From positions 292,001-356,000 of the forward strand of contig CAJHZI010000818.1 in the NCBI GenBank assembly GCA_905160935.1: a DNA stretch of 64,000 nt, given 5' to 3'. The notes below the pieces were generated by a model, which saw nothing but the letters and a program-made list of their open reading frames with translations, was not told the origin of the DNA and ran no database searches. A program made the position numbers and the translations under genes. This DNA is from Enchytraeus crypticus. Taxonomy: Eukaryota; Annelida; Clitellata; Enchytraeida; Enchytraeidae. Below, piece after piece: positions 38,701-48,279 of this stretch; position 1 is the first letter of the stretch; every line of letters begins with the position of its first letter.

Positions 38701-41576
38701 ATGTCGGTAACAGGGAGAGCACTGGATTTGAACCATGTACACACTGAACTGCTGCTGAACAATTAGTCAATAATCCACTGACTCAGCTAGTAATCAGTAA
38801 ATCAATATATAAATGCAGATTAGCATAAAAGTCTTGCTACTTTCAAGTACTTAAAACGAAAATTAAATTAACTAGTTTAACTACCGCTTTTCAAGTTTTT
38901 CTTATTTCTTAATCAAGGCGAGTACCGGAAAGAATAAAGTAGCAACGTAATGGTAATTCAGTAAAATATATTTTTTATAGCAGAATCCATTTGTAGCAGA
39001 ACCCATTTATAGCAGAATCCATTTGTAGCAGAACCCATTTATAACATAATCCATTTGTAGCAGAACCCATTTATAGCAGAATCCATTTGTAGCAGAACCC
39101 ATTTATAGCAGAATCCATTTGTAGCAGAACCCATTTATAGAAGAATCCATTTGTACCAGTTCTATTTAAAGCAGAATCTATTTATAACAGAATCTATTTA
39201 TAGCATTGGTAGGGTTTACGAAGGTGAGCAGTATCTGTAGAGTTCAAATCCTAGGTTCGCTCTTTACTGATAACCTTTCCAGATATGACTGACTGACATA
39301 GCTGTTTAACGAATATACATGTATTGTACAACTGTGAGATTGAAGTAAGAAATGCTGGGATCTGCATACACAGCGTATTTTATCATTGAAATAGCATGAG
39401 TCAAACAAAAAACTAATAATTTAAATCAAAGTATATAACAACTATTCCAAGTTTATAGCAATCAATCTTGCATGTGTAAAATCCTGCGAAGTGGACTAAT
39501 GTGATTGAAATTGTAAATGTAGCTTTTTTGCTTTGAAGATAATTGATTAGCTTATATATGTTTAAATGTTTGTCATAGAATTCTGGGGTTTTACAGTGTT
39601 CCACCAGTGGTTGGCAGGCGCATTAACATGATAGAAAATATTTACAACATTGAGAGTAAAGACATTAAGAAAACATTCTATCGCTCTCCAGGTACTTTTA
39701 TCTTTATTACATTTACTTTCTCTCTCTCTTAATGCCCGGACAAATGGCAGATTCAATGCATATATTTATGTTCACAGTCTTCTTTCACATTTCCTATAAA
39801 GCACTCAAAACTCACCACCCTCCTTAGCCTTAATGTAGCCCTTAGCATGTTGTAGTGTTTCTAAGGTGGTTTTTCCTTGCCTGCAAGTACCTCTGCATTT
39901 GATTAATGGCCTCTGATGAAATTGGAATAGTGAGCAATAGGTTTCTTCATACCACTCGATTAAAAAACCTGCAAAGCCTATGTTATCGTAAGTTTCACTT
40001 CTCGAATGCCATATCAGTGACGGAAGAGCCAAGAGTTTGAACCCCACACCTACTGATTCGCTGTCAGATATCTTACCGAATCCTCAAGGATCTGAGTGAA
40101 TTAATGTGCCCCAAATATCTGTACTTGGACCTTTACTGTTTTACTACCCCACTCAGTTATGTGTTAGACAATGCGTCAATAAAATTTCACTTCTATGCTG
40201 ATGATACTCAGATGAGATGAGATCCGTACCAACGTCAGAAAGGGCATTCCGTTGGTGAGCGACTAGGCTCCAGATATTGCCACAAAACTTAAACGAATGG
40301 ATAAAAGAAAGTCTATTCGTATCCCGACCCTGGTTAAACTAGGATTTAAGGGAAGATGATGATGATGATGCTGATGATACTCAACTGTACATCTCATTTT
40401 CTAGCTCAGATTCCGATCTGAAATTGCAAAATTTGTCATCTGCTCTTGACAAAGTTTATTCATGGTTTTGCAACATACATATTATGTATTTAAGCAGTTT
40501 AACTGTTTAAATGCATAATACACAGCACCGGTTACCAAATGTTTAAATAATACGTAGCAGTGGTGTGCATTATGTATTTAAACAGTTGGTAACCAGTGCT
40601 GTGTATAATGTATTTAAACAGTTGGTAACCAGTGCTTCGTATTGTGTATCTAAATAGTTGGTAACCATGGTGCAATGTATTTTGGGTTAAACAGTTGGTA
40701 ACCAGTGCTATGTATTGTGTATTTAAATAGTTGGTAACCTGTGCTACGTATTGTGTATTTAAATAGTTGGTAACCAGTGCTACGTATTTTGGATTTAAAC
40801 AGTTGGTAACCGGTGCTATTTTGGACGATGCAGATATTATTGTGACCCCGGACACAGCATATGCGGGGAGGGAGACATGCTGGAAGGTATGATAAAATAA
40901 CTTTATGGTAATAATAGATGACAAGATAAGTTTAACGTCCGTTTCAGTGATCCAAAAATATTGTTAATAATCTCTATTAAACGGGAGCTCACAGAGCTTA
41001 GGCTCTTTTGTGGTGACCCTCTTCTTCATGATTATTTGTTTAAGTTCCAGTTAAGTATGCCGTATTTGCTATTGCTTATGAAATGATACACAAATACAAA
41101 GAATTTAGCTAACAGTTGGTAACCATTAATATTAAATATTAAGTGTTATTAATAATAATTACGTATGTATAAAATCTAGGGAGCAGCAGTGGAGTTCTGC
41201 TCTCGGTCTTGGTCTGTATTACAGAATTGTAAGATAACTTGTTGTAAGATATCGTTGTTGTTCAGATATCTGTCAGGTAAATTTAACCTTGTGTGCGCTC
41301 CGTCAAGTTTATCTGAACAGATATCTGTTCAGATAAGTTTGATCGTTTACGACCACTTCGCAATTGAAAACTCTCAACCACCTTCTGCAAACTTTAAGCA
41401 ATGAAGCGCCTACAGTCCGACGGATAAAACGTTGCTTATTAAACAATTTATCTAAGTTGTTTTTTAGAATCTGTACAATCGAAGTTACAGTTGAACTTCT
41501 TATCAATTTAATTTGAATCAGTATGGATCCGAACCGACAGTGTTGCTCTGACCGAGGAATTACAATATTGTACATC

Positions 41577-41647
<71 letters not shown>

Positions 41648-43455
41648 TGGCACTTGATATATTTCAGGATCGTTCGGTTTCTACTTACCGTCACTGTTGG
41701 ATTCACCACAGGTTACAATAACCAATCCCTGGTCACGCTCTTATTCCAAGTTCAACGCAGCAGAGTGGGAGAATGGTAGGGCTGAGTCAGAGTATTGTGT
41801 AAAGGTCAGAGAGGAGTGGCCATTCAATGAAGCCACGCCTCTTCTTAACCTCATAGACGTTCACATATATGACTTCATTGCGGGTCAGTTGATTAATTGT
41901 TGGTTATTTTTAGAGTATCTCTATTGGTTAAGCATCTTTTTTCTCTGTGGCAAGACTTTATGGTCGGTGGATGAAAACCGCGATGTTTAGTTAATGTAAT
42001 AATATTTCTCTCTCTTAGTGCACTGCCTACTGGCAGATTCGTGGTATATAACGCCTCCACTCTTCTCTGCCTTTCGCTTTCCTCTTCATGTCCACATATG
42101 AGTGGGTCTTTAAATCATATAAAATACAAAATACCTAATTAGGCTTGTCTCTGCCTCTTCTTTCTTCCATTCAACCTGCTATGACCTCTTTTAGTGGACT
42201 TTCCCCTTTAGTATGTGTCCTATTCAATTCTTCTTCCTATTTCTTAATATTTCGTAATAATATTTATGTAATTATATTTATGTAATAATTTGGATAACAG
42301 TACCTAGAGCAGGTACTATAGGTGCTACTGTTCCAACCCTAATCATTAGCCTCAAGGTCAGTTTTTGCATCTCGACAGGATGTTTTGTCAAAAGTGTATT
42401 TGATACAATTTCTACTGTATGTTATTTTACTTACACTCTTTGCATATTTGTATATGCAAGTAGGGTATACCCAAAACTATATAGTTTAGACTGTGTGAAG
42501 TTCAGTTTTGACAATTGATCCTGTTGAAAGGCATAAAATTGACACTAAGTCCAATAATTTTGGTAACAGCTGTATAATCCTTGCATCGCGATATTAACAT
42601 CGATTAGCCTCACATCGCGATATTAACACCGATTATCCTCACATCATGATATTAACACCGATTATCCTCACATCATGATATTAACACCGATTATCCTCAC
42701 ATCATGATATTAACACCGATTATCCTCACATCATGATATTAACACCGCTAATCCTATGAACGCGATATTGATATCAATATTCACGTACATGTAGGCCTAT
42801 CAATTAAGTAATAAAAATGTAAGCCACCACAAATTCTATCGAGGAACTGCGCGAGATGTGCTCTTTAAGACCCCGATTTCATTGATATCTTTGATATCAC
42901 TTATATCATTGATATTTCTGGTGTTACTAGTATCACTGATATCACTTATATCACTGGTATAACCAATATCAATTGCATCACTAATATCACTGATATCATT
43001 GATCTCTTAAATCTCTGGTACCACTGGTATCTCTTATATCAATTGCATCACTAATTTCAATGATATCATTGATCTCTTAAATCTCTGGTACCACTGGTAT
43101 CTCTTAAATCAATTGTATAACTAATATCACTGATATCAATGGAATAGGCGATATGGCTGATATCTTTTTTATCACTGCCATTACGGATATCGCTAATATC
43201 ATTTATATCACTGATATGATGATATCATTGATACTACTCATTGATATCACGGATACACACTAAGCAATTTTCATTTTGCACGTAAACTGTATTTTGCAGG
43301 TAACTACGACAGGCACCATTTGTCTTGGTTTAAGAAATTCGAAAATGAGTCTTCTTTCTACATTCTTTATGACAATGGAAAGGGGCAAGTACTGTTGCTG
43401 TCTGAATATTTATAACGGCGCATATAGCGATGAGCTTATTTAACTGAGAAGATAG

Positions 43456-43498
<43 letters not shown>

Positions 43499-45208
43499 TA
43501 GAGATGAGAGCTAGTTTTAAAACAAACGTTTTTAACCCGTTTTTAATACACCGAATAAAAACACAAAAAAACAATTTTCTAAAAAATTCTATAAACAATT
43601 GAGTTTCTTTTGTAGTTTGTCAATAAAAGAAATACAGTATTTATTCTCCAAGGAAAAGACTGATTTACAAATTTTTAATTGTATTTTTTGCTGCTTTAAA
43701 ACAAACAAGAAACGGCTTAAAGATCATTTGTTTTAAGACAAGCACTACTATTGTCTACTGCAATATAGGCCTAACAGATAATAATTTAATGATTGCATAA
43801 TGCAATTAATATATCACCTTAATATATTAGTGCATATTTTATATATGATAAATGTTACTTAAGAAACTATAGCTATTCATAAACTCTATTTAGAAATCTA
43901 AACATAAAGTATAGCCTACCAAAAGACCTTAGCAATGACATGTAGGCACTATGTTACTTTGAGGTTGTTACAGAAACGAATTGAAAAGTCTCAAATAGGA
44001 GATTGACTGATGACATGGCGTGGGACAGAGAGGATTAGAGAGGGTCTATTCGTATCCCGACCCTCGTTAAATTGGAAATAAAGGGATGATGACGTAATGA
44101 TGATGATGTAAATACCTCACTTCTCTAACCATATAAATCACAGAATACTAAAATTTCATTATTACTTTCGGTATCAGCCACCGATCGAGGACTTTCAGAT
44201 TTTAGCGTCTGATCAATAAGTCACTGATTGCTTTCCTTGGCATCTTTGTATTCTGACATCAAATTACCTCTAGAAGAGATAAACTTTTAGTTGATTCATG
44301 GTTTATTTAGAACTAAATGTTTGATGATTCGTGATTTATATAAAATATTATAATAATATACTAAAACAACATGTATTTTATGGTATTTAGCACTCTAACG
44401 TTACATGTATTTGATAGATTTGGCATGACTATTACTAATACTAATGTATTTGATAGATTTCACATGGCTATTACTAATACTGTAAGTGTTTGATAAATTT
44501 CACAGGACTATTACTAATACTGTATGTATTTGATAGATTTGGCATGGCTATTACTAACACTGTATGTATTTGATAGATTTCACATGGCTATTACTAATAC
44601 TGTATGTATTTGATAGATTTGGCATGGCACATCACGATGAACTCTCTATCCTCGCCCCACTCGTGCAATGTTGTCATATTCGTCGCTCCACTCTCAGCAA
44701 ACTCATCCACCTCAGCTTAGGAGCTGAAGGATCGGTAGATGGAGCAGCACAGGTCAAAGGTCAAAGTCCTTCACTACCGCTCCATCAGTCCAATCAAACA
44801 ACAGAAGATTCACAGACGTCTAGTAGAGATCATCTAACTGGTAAACCTGAACATGAACTAGGAGATCAGATCAGTCACACAGACGTATCGAGCCCGTCGC
44901 TAGTGTCCGACCGGGCTCATCAGTCCCAGGCTGCGAGACAATCACGATCAGTCGAGCGGTCGTTAAGCCCGAAGAGTTCATCAGCGACAGATGGCTGGTT
45001 ACTGAGTGATCGCATGCGGCGCTCTCTGGCGAGTGATTTGTTAGATAATATACTGACGGAGGCTCAGCTGAGAGCTCTTGATAGAAGAGTGAATCTGATC
45101 CTAGAGAAAGTGTATCAGTGCATAGAAAAAGAAATGAAATCGTCCACAGAAACATCGAGCATCAGACTGGCGGTAGAGCGGGTTGTTCTAGAGGATGGAT
45201 TTAGATAA
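34547..45208 (+). CDS. FAM20C-like Golgi/secretory kinase gene (complete, 8 coding exons)
   Basis: Exons 34547-35739, 37260-37478, 38255-38347, 39579-39691, 40803-40886, 41668-41883, 43300-43384, 44617-45208; 2595 nt, 864 residues. FAM20 kinases are type II membrane or secreted enzymes; FAM20C phosphorylates Ser-x-Glu motifs of secreted proteins. Visible: a short cytoplasmic N-terminus with a signal anchor (about residues 8-25), a long stem, GTQLK (about 450), FKPK (467-470), YERHTAEISAFHLDR, ILGFYSVPPVVGR, a Cys-rich segment, YDRHH (Asp 643) and DNGKGFG (metal-binding Asp 664), DELSILAPL-QCC and ALDRRVNLIL. Spacing, cysteines and SPVGN/YYC/GEGD/EGS order fit FAM20C better than FAM20B. It differs from family norm by a longer glycosylated stem and an acidic/Ser-rich insert near the C-terminus. 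Both catalytic aspartates are intact, so it is probably active. Confidence 0.92.
35880..36240. repeat. Inverted pair of LINE 3' tails
   Basis: A plus-oriented tail (35880-36000) starts almost at the end of the run-on open frame and faces a minus-oriented tail at 36100-36240. FAM20C intron 1. Confidence 0.65.
37260..37478 (+). CDS. FAM20C-like exon 2: start of kinase domain
   Basis: Acceptor TATTTGCAG. The 72 codons begin LLIEDRASWKLLHNNITQFG and reach the N-lobe with DEGTQLKHIFWLTD and VIFKPK, the family's GTQLK and FKP(M/K)(K/R) motifs that shape the nucleotide site. The donor GTTATA is in phase 2; AG|A gives Arg. Confidence 0.92.
37600..38170. repeat. TTGATTGA/AATTAATT-rich degenerate tandem region
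   Basis: A long run of loosely repeated TGATTGAT motifs in FAM20C intron 2, ending near the acceptor of exon 3. Confidence 0.75.
38255..38347 (+). CDS. FAM20C-like exon 3
   Basis: The 30 codons read VARDYETSPDLYYMYHYERH then TAEISAFHLD. This aligns with the FAM20 block ETPPDFFY...YERHNAEIAAFHLDR, which carries the conserved Glu of the N-lobe. The acceptor (TTGATTGAAG) is weak in pyrimidines and sits in TTGATTGA-rich intron sequence. Donor GTCAGT, phase 2. Confidence 0.9.
38980..39205. repeat. Minisatellite, 16-bp unit (32-bp higher-order)
   Basis: Alternating TAGCAGAATCCATTTG and TAGCAGAACCCATTTA units, about 13 in all. FAM20C intron 3. Confidence 0.93.
39579..39691 (+). CDS. FAM20C-like exon 4
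   Basis: Acceptor TTTGTCATAG. The 37 codons begin ILGFYSVPPVVGRRINM, the family motif ILxFxxxPPVxGRxxN, and end IKKTFYRSP. An AG inside (TTTTACAG, 39591-39596) looks like a stronger acceptor, but using it would remove the conserved ILGFY and break phase. Donor GTACTT, phase 1. Confidence 0.88.
40120..40480 (+). pseudogene. LINE RT fragment interrupted by SINE C at its YADD motif
   Basis: KFHFYADDTQ (to 40211) continues, after the SINE at 40212-40372, as LYISFSSSDSDLKLQNLSSA and LDKVYSWF. The 16-bp ATGCTGATGATACTCA stands on both sides of the SINE, a clear target-site duplication. FAM20C intron 4. Confidence 0.88.
40480..40825. repeat. 36-bp minisatellite copying the FAM20C exon 5 acceptor
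   Basis: TTGGTAACC starts at 40586, 40622, 40658, 40695, 40731, 40767 and 40803. Each is preceded by TTTAAA(C/T)AG; the last is the real exon. An inverted unit (CACCGGTTACCAAATGTTTA) lies at the left end, about 40527-40550. Confidence 0.95.
40803..40886 (+). CDS. FAM20C-like exon 5: Cys-rich segment
   Basis: Split codon G|TT, then GNRCYFGRCRYYCDPG and HSICGEGDMLE, aligning with NxCFYGxCxYYC...CG of FAM20C. Cysteines fall at about residues 544, 549, 553 and 560. The true acceptor is the seventh and last copy of a 36-bp tandem repeat whose every unit ends in AG|TTGGTAACC. Donor GTATGA, phase 1. Confidence 0.9.
41580..41645. repeat. (TA)n microsatellite before FAM20C exon 6
   Basis: About 33 TA units ending 22 bp before the exon, occupying the place of a normal pyrimidine tract and branch region. 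Confidence 0.97.
41668..41883 (+). CDS. FAM20C-like exon 6
   Basis: Acceptor ATATTTCAG lies 22 bp after a (TA)n tract of about 65 bp. The 71 codons contain SFGFYLPSLLDS, NPWSRSY, AAEWE, ESEYCVKV and LIDVHIYDFIA, matching the C-lobe block EGSxxxxLP...NPWRRSY...AEWE...YC...DxxxFDFLxGN. An internal CCACAG (41707-41712) could mimic an acceptor but would break the frame. Donor GTCAGT, phase 1. Confidence 0.92.
42010..42245 (-). repeat. RTE-like LINE 3'-end fragment
   Basis: CTCTCTCTTAGTGCACTGCC, TCCACATATGAGTGGGTC and the antisense GRGRPR-like block, as in the longer copy at 51640. Confidence 0.85.
42593..43258. repeat. Two tandem arrays in FAM20C intron 6
   Basis: 42593-42760: 29-bp units (CATGATATTAACACCGATTA TCCTCACAT), about six copies. 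42880-43258: degenerate ATATCACTGATATCATTG repeats rich in GATATC palindromes, ending about 45 bp before exon 7. A (TA)n tract follows the exon at 43458-43496. Confidence 0.9.
43300..43384 (+). CDS. FAM20C-like exon 7: catalytic exon, GC donor
   Basis: Acceptor TTTTGCAG. The 27 codons read NYDRHHLSWFKKFENES then SFYILYDNGK. They hold the catalytic-loop Asp (in DRHH) and the metal-binding Asp (in DNGKGFG, completed by the next exon). The only phase-correct donor is GG|GCAAGT at 43385, a GC-AG intron; phase 2 with GG|A restores the conserved GFG. No GT nearby gives the correct frame. Confidence 0.92.
44395..44630. repeat. 40-bp minisatellite copying the FAM20C exon 8 acceptor
   Basis: Exon-start copies at 44418, 44457, 44497, 44537, 44577 and 44617 (real). 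Each unit has TTACTAA(T/C)AC (branch-site-like), TGTATTTGATAG and ATTTGGCATGGC or ATTTCACATGGC. Confidence 0.95.
44617..45208 (+). CDS. FAM20C-like exon 8: end of kinase domain and C-terminus
   Basis: FGMAHHDELSILAPL-QCC matches FGK-SHDELSILxPLxQCC of FAM20C. After SKLIHLSLG comes an about 85-residue polar insert rich in Ser, Gln, His and Asp, then QLRALDRRVNLIL, the family's C-terminal helix. The acceptor (TTTGATAG) is the last of six 40-bp repeats. The stop TAA at 45206 lies at the edge of a SINE (about 45209-45292), so the last codons or the stop may derive from that insertion. Confidence 0.92.
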
Positions 45209-45822
45209 AAGGCTAAAGCTAATGTTAATGTCAGTTTCCTCACTCGAGAGCGATATCAGTGACGGGAGAGCCCAGGATTTGAACCCTGCACATACAAATC
45301 ATACACACATTATGCACATATTATACTATTTCTATAAATAGTATAGAAGAGCCAATCCTATTGTATGGATTGTGGGATGGTTCCCATTCCTTCCTCAATT
45401 TCTGTTTAATCGCCTCTTACGACACATGCAGTTTACTTTTGATCTACTTTTTATTCATTAGTGGCTTTGTATAATCCTACCTGAATTCTTTGCATACGTC
45501 TTGAAGAGAAGCCTTAGGGACTTCTTACCTTGACGTTAAGCATGCATCATCAGTACTGTTTGCAGTTGAATTGTAAATCTATCCACACCAGTTGATTTAT
45601 AAAATAATATAAGATCTATACGATTTAAACAACGGGGACGGAGTAAAGAGAACAATTCGCTATATTTCAATACGCCTAAACTCAATTGACTCAAAAACTT
45701 ATGATTTATCTTGAAAGCAAAACAGTAAATACTTATCAAGTTCATTACCAAAAGGCCGAATACAACTGATACAAATACAAGGGTTCAGATTAATTGAGCA
45801 GTCAACGAATAGGGATCGTAAT
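45209..45822. other. FAM20C-COMMD1 tail-to-tail spacer
   Basis: Starts with a SINE A fragment directly after the FAM20C stop (to about 45292). A decayed SINE head follows at 45390-45470. The rest is AT-rich and must hold both polyadenylation signals. Confidence 0.75.
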
Positions 45823-45972
45823 CTACTGCACCGTTCCGTTAGATGCCACGCTATTTGAGCCCTCTACAGTTAGCCGACTATTCTTCTCAATGATTGACTG
45901 AATATCCTTTAGACTGTTCAATACTTTCTTCATACCAGTTCCATCCAGCTCAAACTGGATAACCTCTGGATT
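45823..45972 (-). CDS. COMMD1: COMMD1 exon 4: end of COMM domain
   Basis: Acceptor TATTTGCAG. NPEVIQFELDGTGMKKVLNS LKDIQSII is the COMM C-terminal strand-helix (human CLEFDEVKVNQVLKTLSEVEE). It continues with a short polar tail and TAG at 45823. Confidence 0.92.
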   Translation of the reverse strand, partial: NPEVIQFELDGTGMKKVLNSLKDIQSIIEKNSRLTVEGSNSVASNGTVQ

Positions 45973-48212
45973 CTGCAAATAATAAAAAGTTGATTACACA
46001 CCTTATAAAATACAGACAATACTCAGTATAATCGGTATATTAATAATATTAATATACCCACGTCAGAAATAGCAACCAACGTCAGAAAGGGAATTCAGTT
46101 GATGAGCGCCTAGGCTCCAGAAATTGCTACACAATTTCTTCATCCCGACCGTAGTTAAACTGGGATTCAACGGAAGTTGATGATGAACTAATATTAATAT
46201 ACTGCATAATTTGCAATAGCAACATAATCAAGTAGAAATAAATATATAAAGAATTACGTCTCCGATAGTAGCAATAACAATAACGACGATTAATATCATC
46301 GTTTCTGATTATATAAATTTCGGATGAGAAGGCAATTCTAAATCCTCTTTAATTGATTGATTAATTTTATTGATAGAAAAGTGATAAGAAGTTACTTTAT
46401 TATAAAGATGCTGCTCTCTATTCTCCAGCGTCATCTGAACAATAGTGCAAGGCTCTGACACTGGACTAGCCTCGTCATTGGTTGAAGATGATGATGCAGG
46501 CGAGTCATACCTAAACATTAACATGCATAATCTGTGACAGCCTTGAGCAAGCTGAAACACTGCAGCGTCCCATTGTTTACCCGGTGAATACAGCGAGAGG
46601 AGATACAGAATAAAAGGAGATTGAGAACTAGAGATTGAGAATGAGAGGAAAATGAAAACGAGAGGAGATTGAGCATGAAAGGAAAAAAGCTAATGTTAAC
46701 GCCAGTTTCCTCACTCGAAAGCGAAGTCAGTGATGGGCGAGCCCAGGATTTGAACCCCGCACATACTGATCCGCGGTCGAATATCTTACCGACATCGCCA
46801 CTGGCTCCAGGAAATTGTGAATGAAAAGATTGAGAACAACAGCATATAATTTAATAAAATTTAACATCACACCTGGCAAGACCAATAAGATGCTAATGTC
46901 TATACTGTACATTAATTAATACCATGACTAATGACATATTATTACATAGATAATTTGTATATTATTACATTATGTAACTGTCGCTTAGATTTCACATCAA
47001 AAGAAGGAAAGAAATACGGAGGGAGGTACAGAGGTGCAATATCATTAAGTAGGAAAATTAATCATAGTGCACATAAGTCCTTTTCTCTATCTCTGGACTG
47101 ATTTTCTGGACTTTGGAATTTGCACTGTTTTTCGATCTTCTATTTGCTCACCCGTTTGAATTTGTTTCAATAGTGCTATTGTTGCCACAGACGACAGTAG
47201 CATTCCAATTGCTATTTTGTTATAATGCAAATTAGTTATCTTTAGGCAAACAGGATTATCTTCTCAGGGAATGACGCCCCAGCCCAGTAAACGTTAGTCG
47301 AAGCCCAGAAAGGCATAGGAGACCCACCTCGTCGTTATCAGAATCCCCAAGAATAATGGTATATCAAAAGGAATGTGATAGATGATTTAAAGATTCACTC
47401 GTATGTGAACATGAAGAGGAAAACAGAAGAGAGAGATGAGTAAAGGCGTTATATATCATGGACCTGCCAGTAGGCAGTGCACTAAGAGAGAGAGAGTTAT
47501 CCACAGTTCTACCTGTTCCTAGACTTGACGTCCACTCTCCACGACAACTGCTTCAGTCTGGACGTCCACACACAAGCGTCAACCAGAGTAGTGTGGATAT
47601 GAGAGCGCTGGGCCATCCAGAACTTCAACAGTGCTGCCATCTGTTCAGCCGTGAGAGAAGTGCTCTCAGTGGTAGCAGTGTGTTTTCTCTGCTGGGCCGC
47701 CAGGAATGATTCAGCCTGCGCGGCATCCATGTCTGTCGTAGCCATGCTCTGAAATCAATCAATAATCAATATTGATAATCAATCAGTAACAAATAATCAC
47801 GAAATCAATGGCATGGAGGAGAAGAAACGACTAATTATATGCACCGCAATAATTAATGTAACTATAAATTATTAATATTAATTCTCCGAGTTGTGTCTGG
47901 GAGGCTTGAAGAATAGACCAGCCGTGTGGATATGCAAGTGTCGTAGAAGGTGACATAGAAACTAGATCCATACTAACATCAGAAAGGGCATTCGGTTGGT
48001 AAGCGCCTAGGCTCCAGAAATTACTACAAAAACTTAATTAAACGAATGGAAACTAGTCCATAAACTGGGATTTAAGGAAGGATGTTGATGATGAAGATGA
48101 TTAGTCATTAATAGCAATACTATTATTAAATACATGTAATGATACATACATGTATATATATAATATTACAGTCTCTCTCTCTCTCTCTCACACTCTTTCT
48201 CTCTCTCTCTCT

Positions 48213-48279
<67 letters not shown>

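Noticed and set aside
47458-47709. Plus-strand frame crossing COMMD1 exon 2
   Set aside because: It begins in a LINE tail and reads antisense through the COMMD1 exon.
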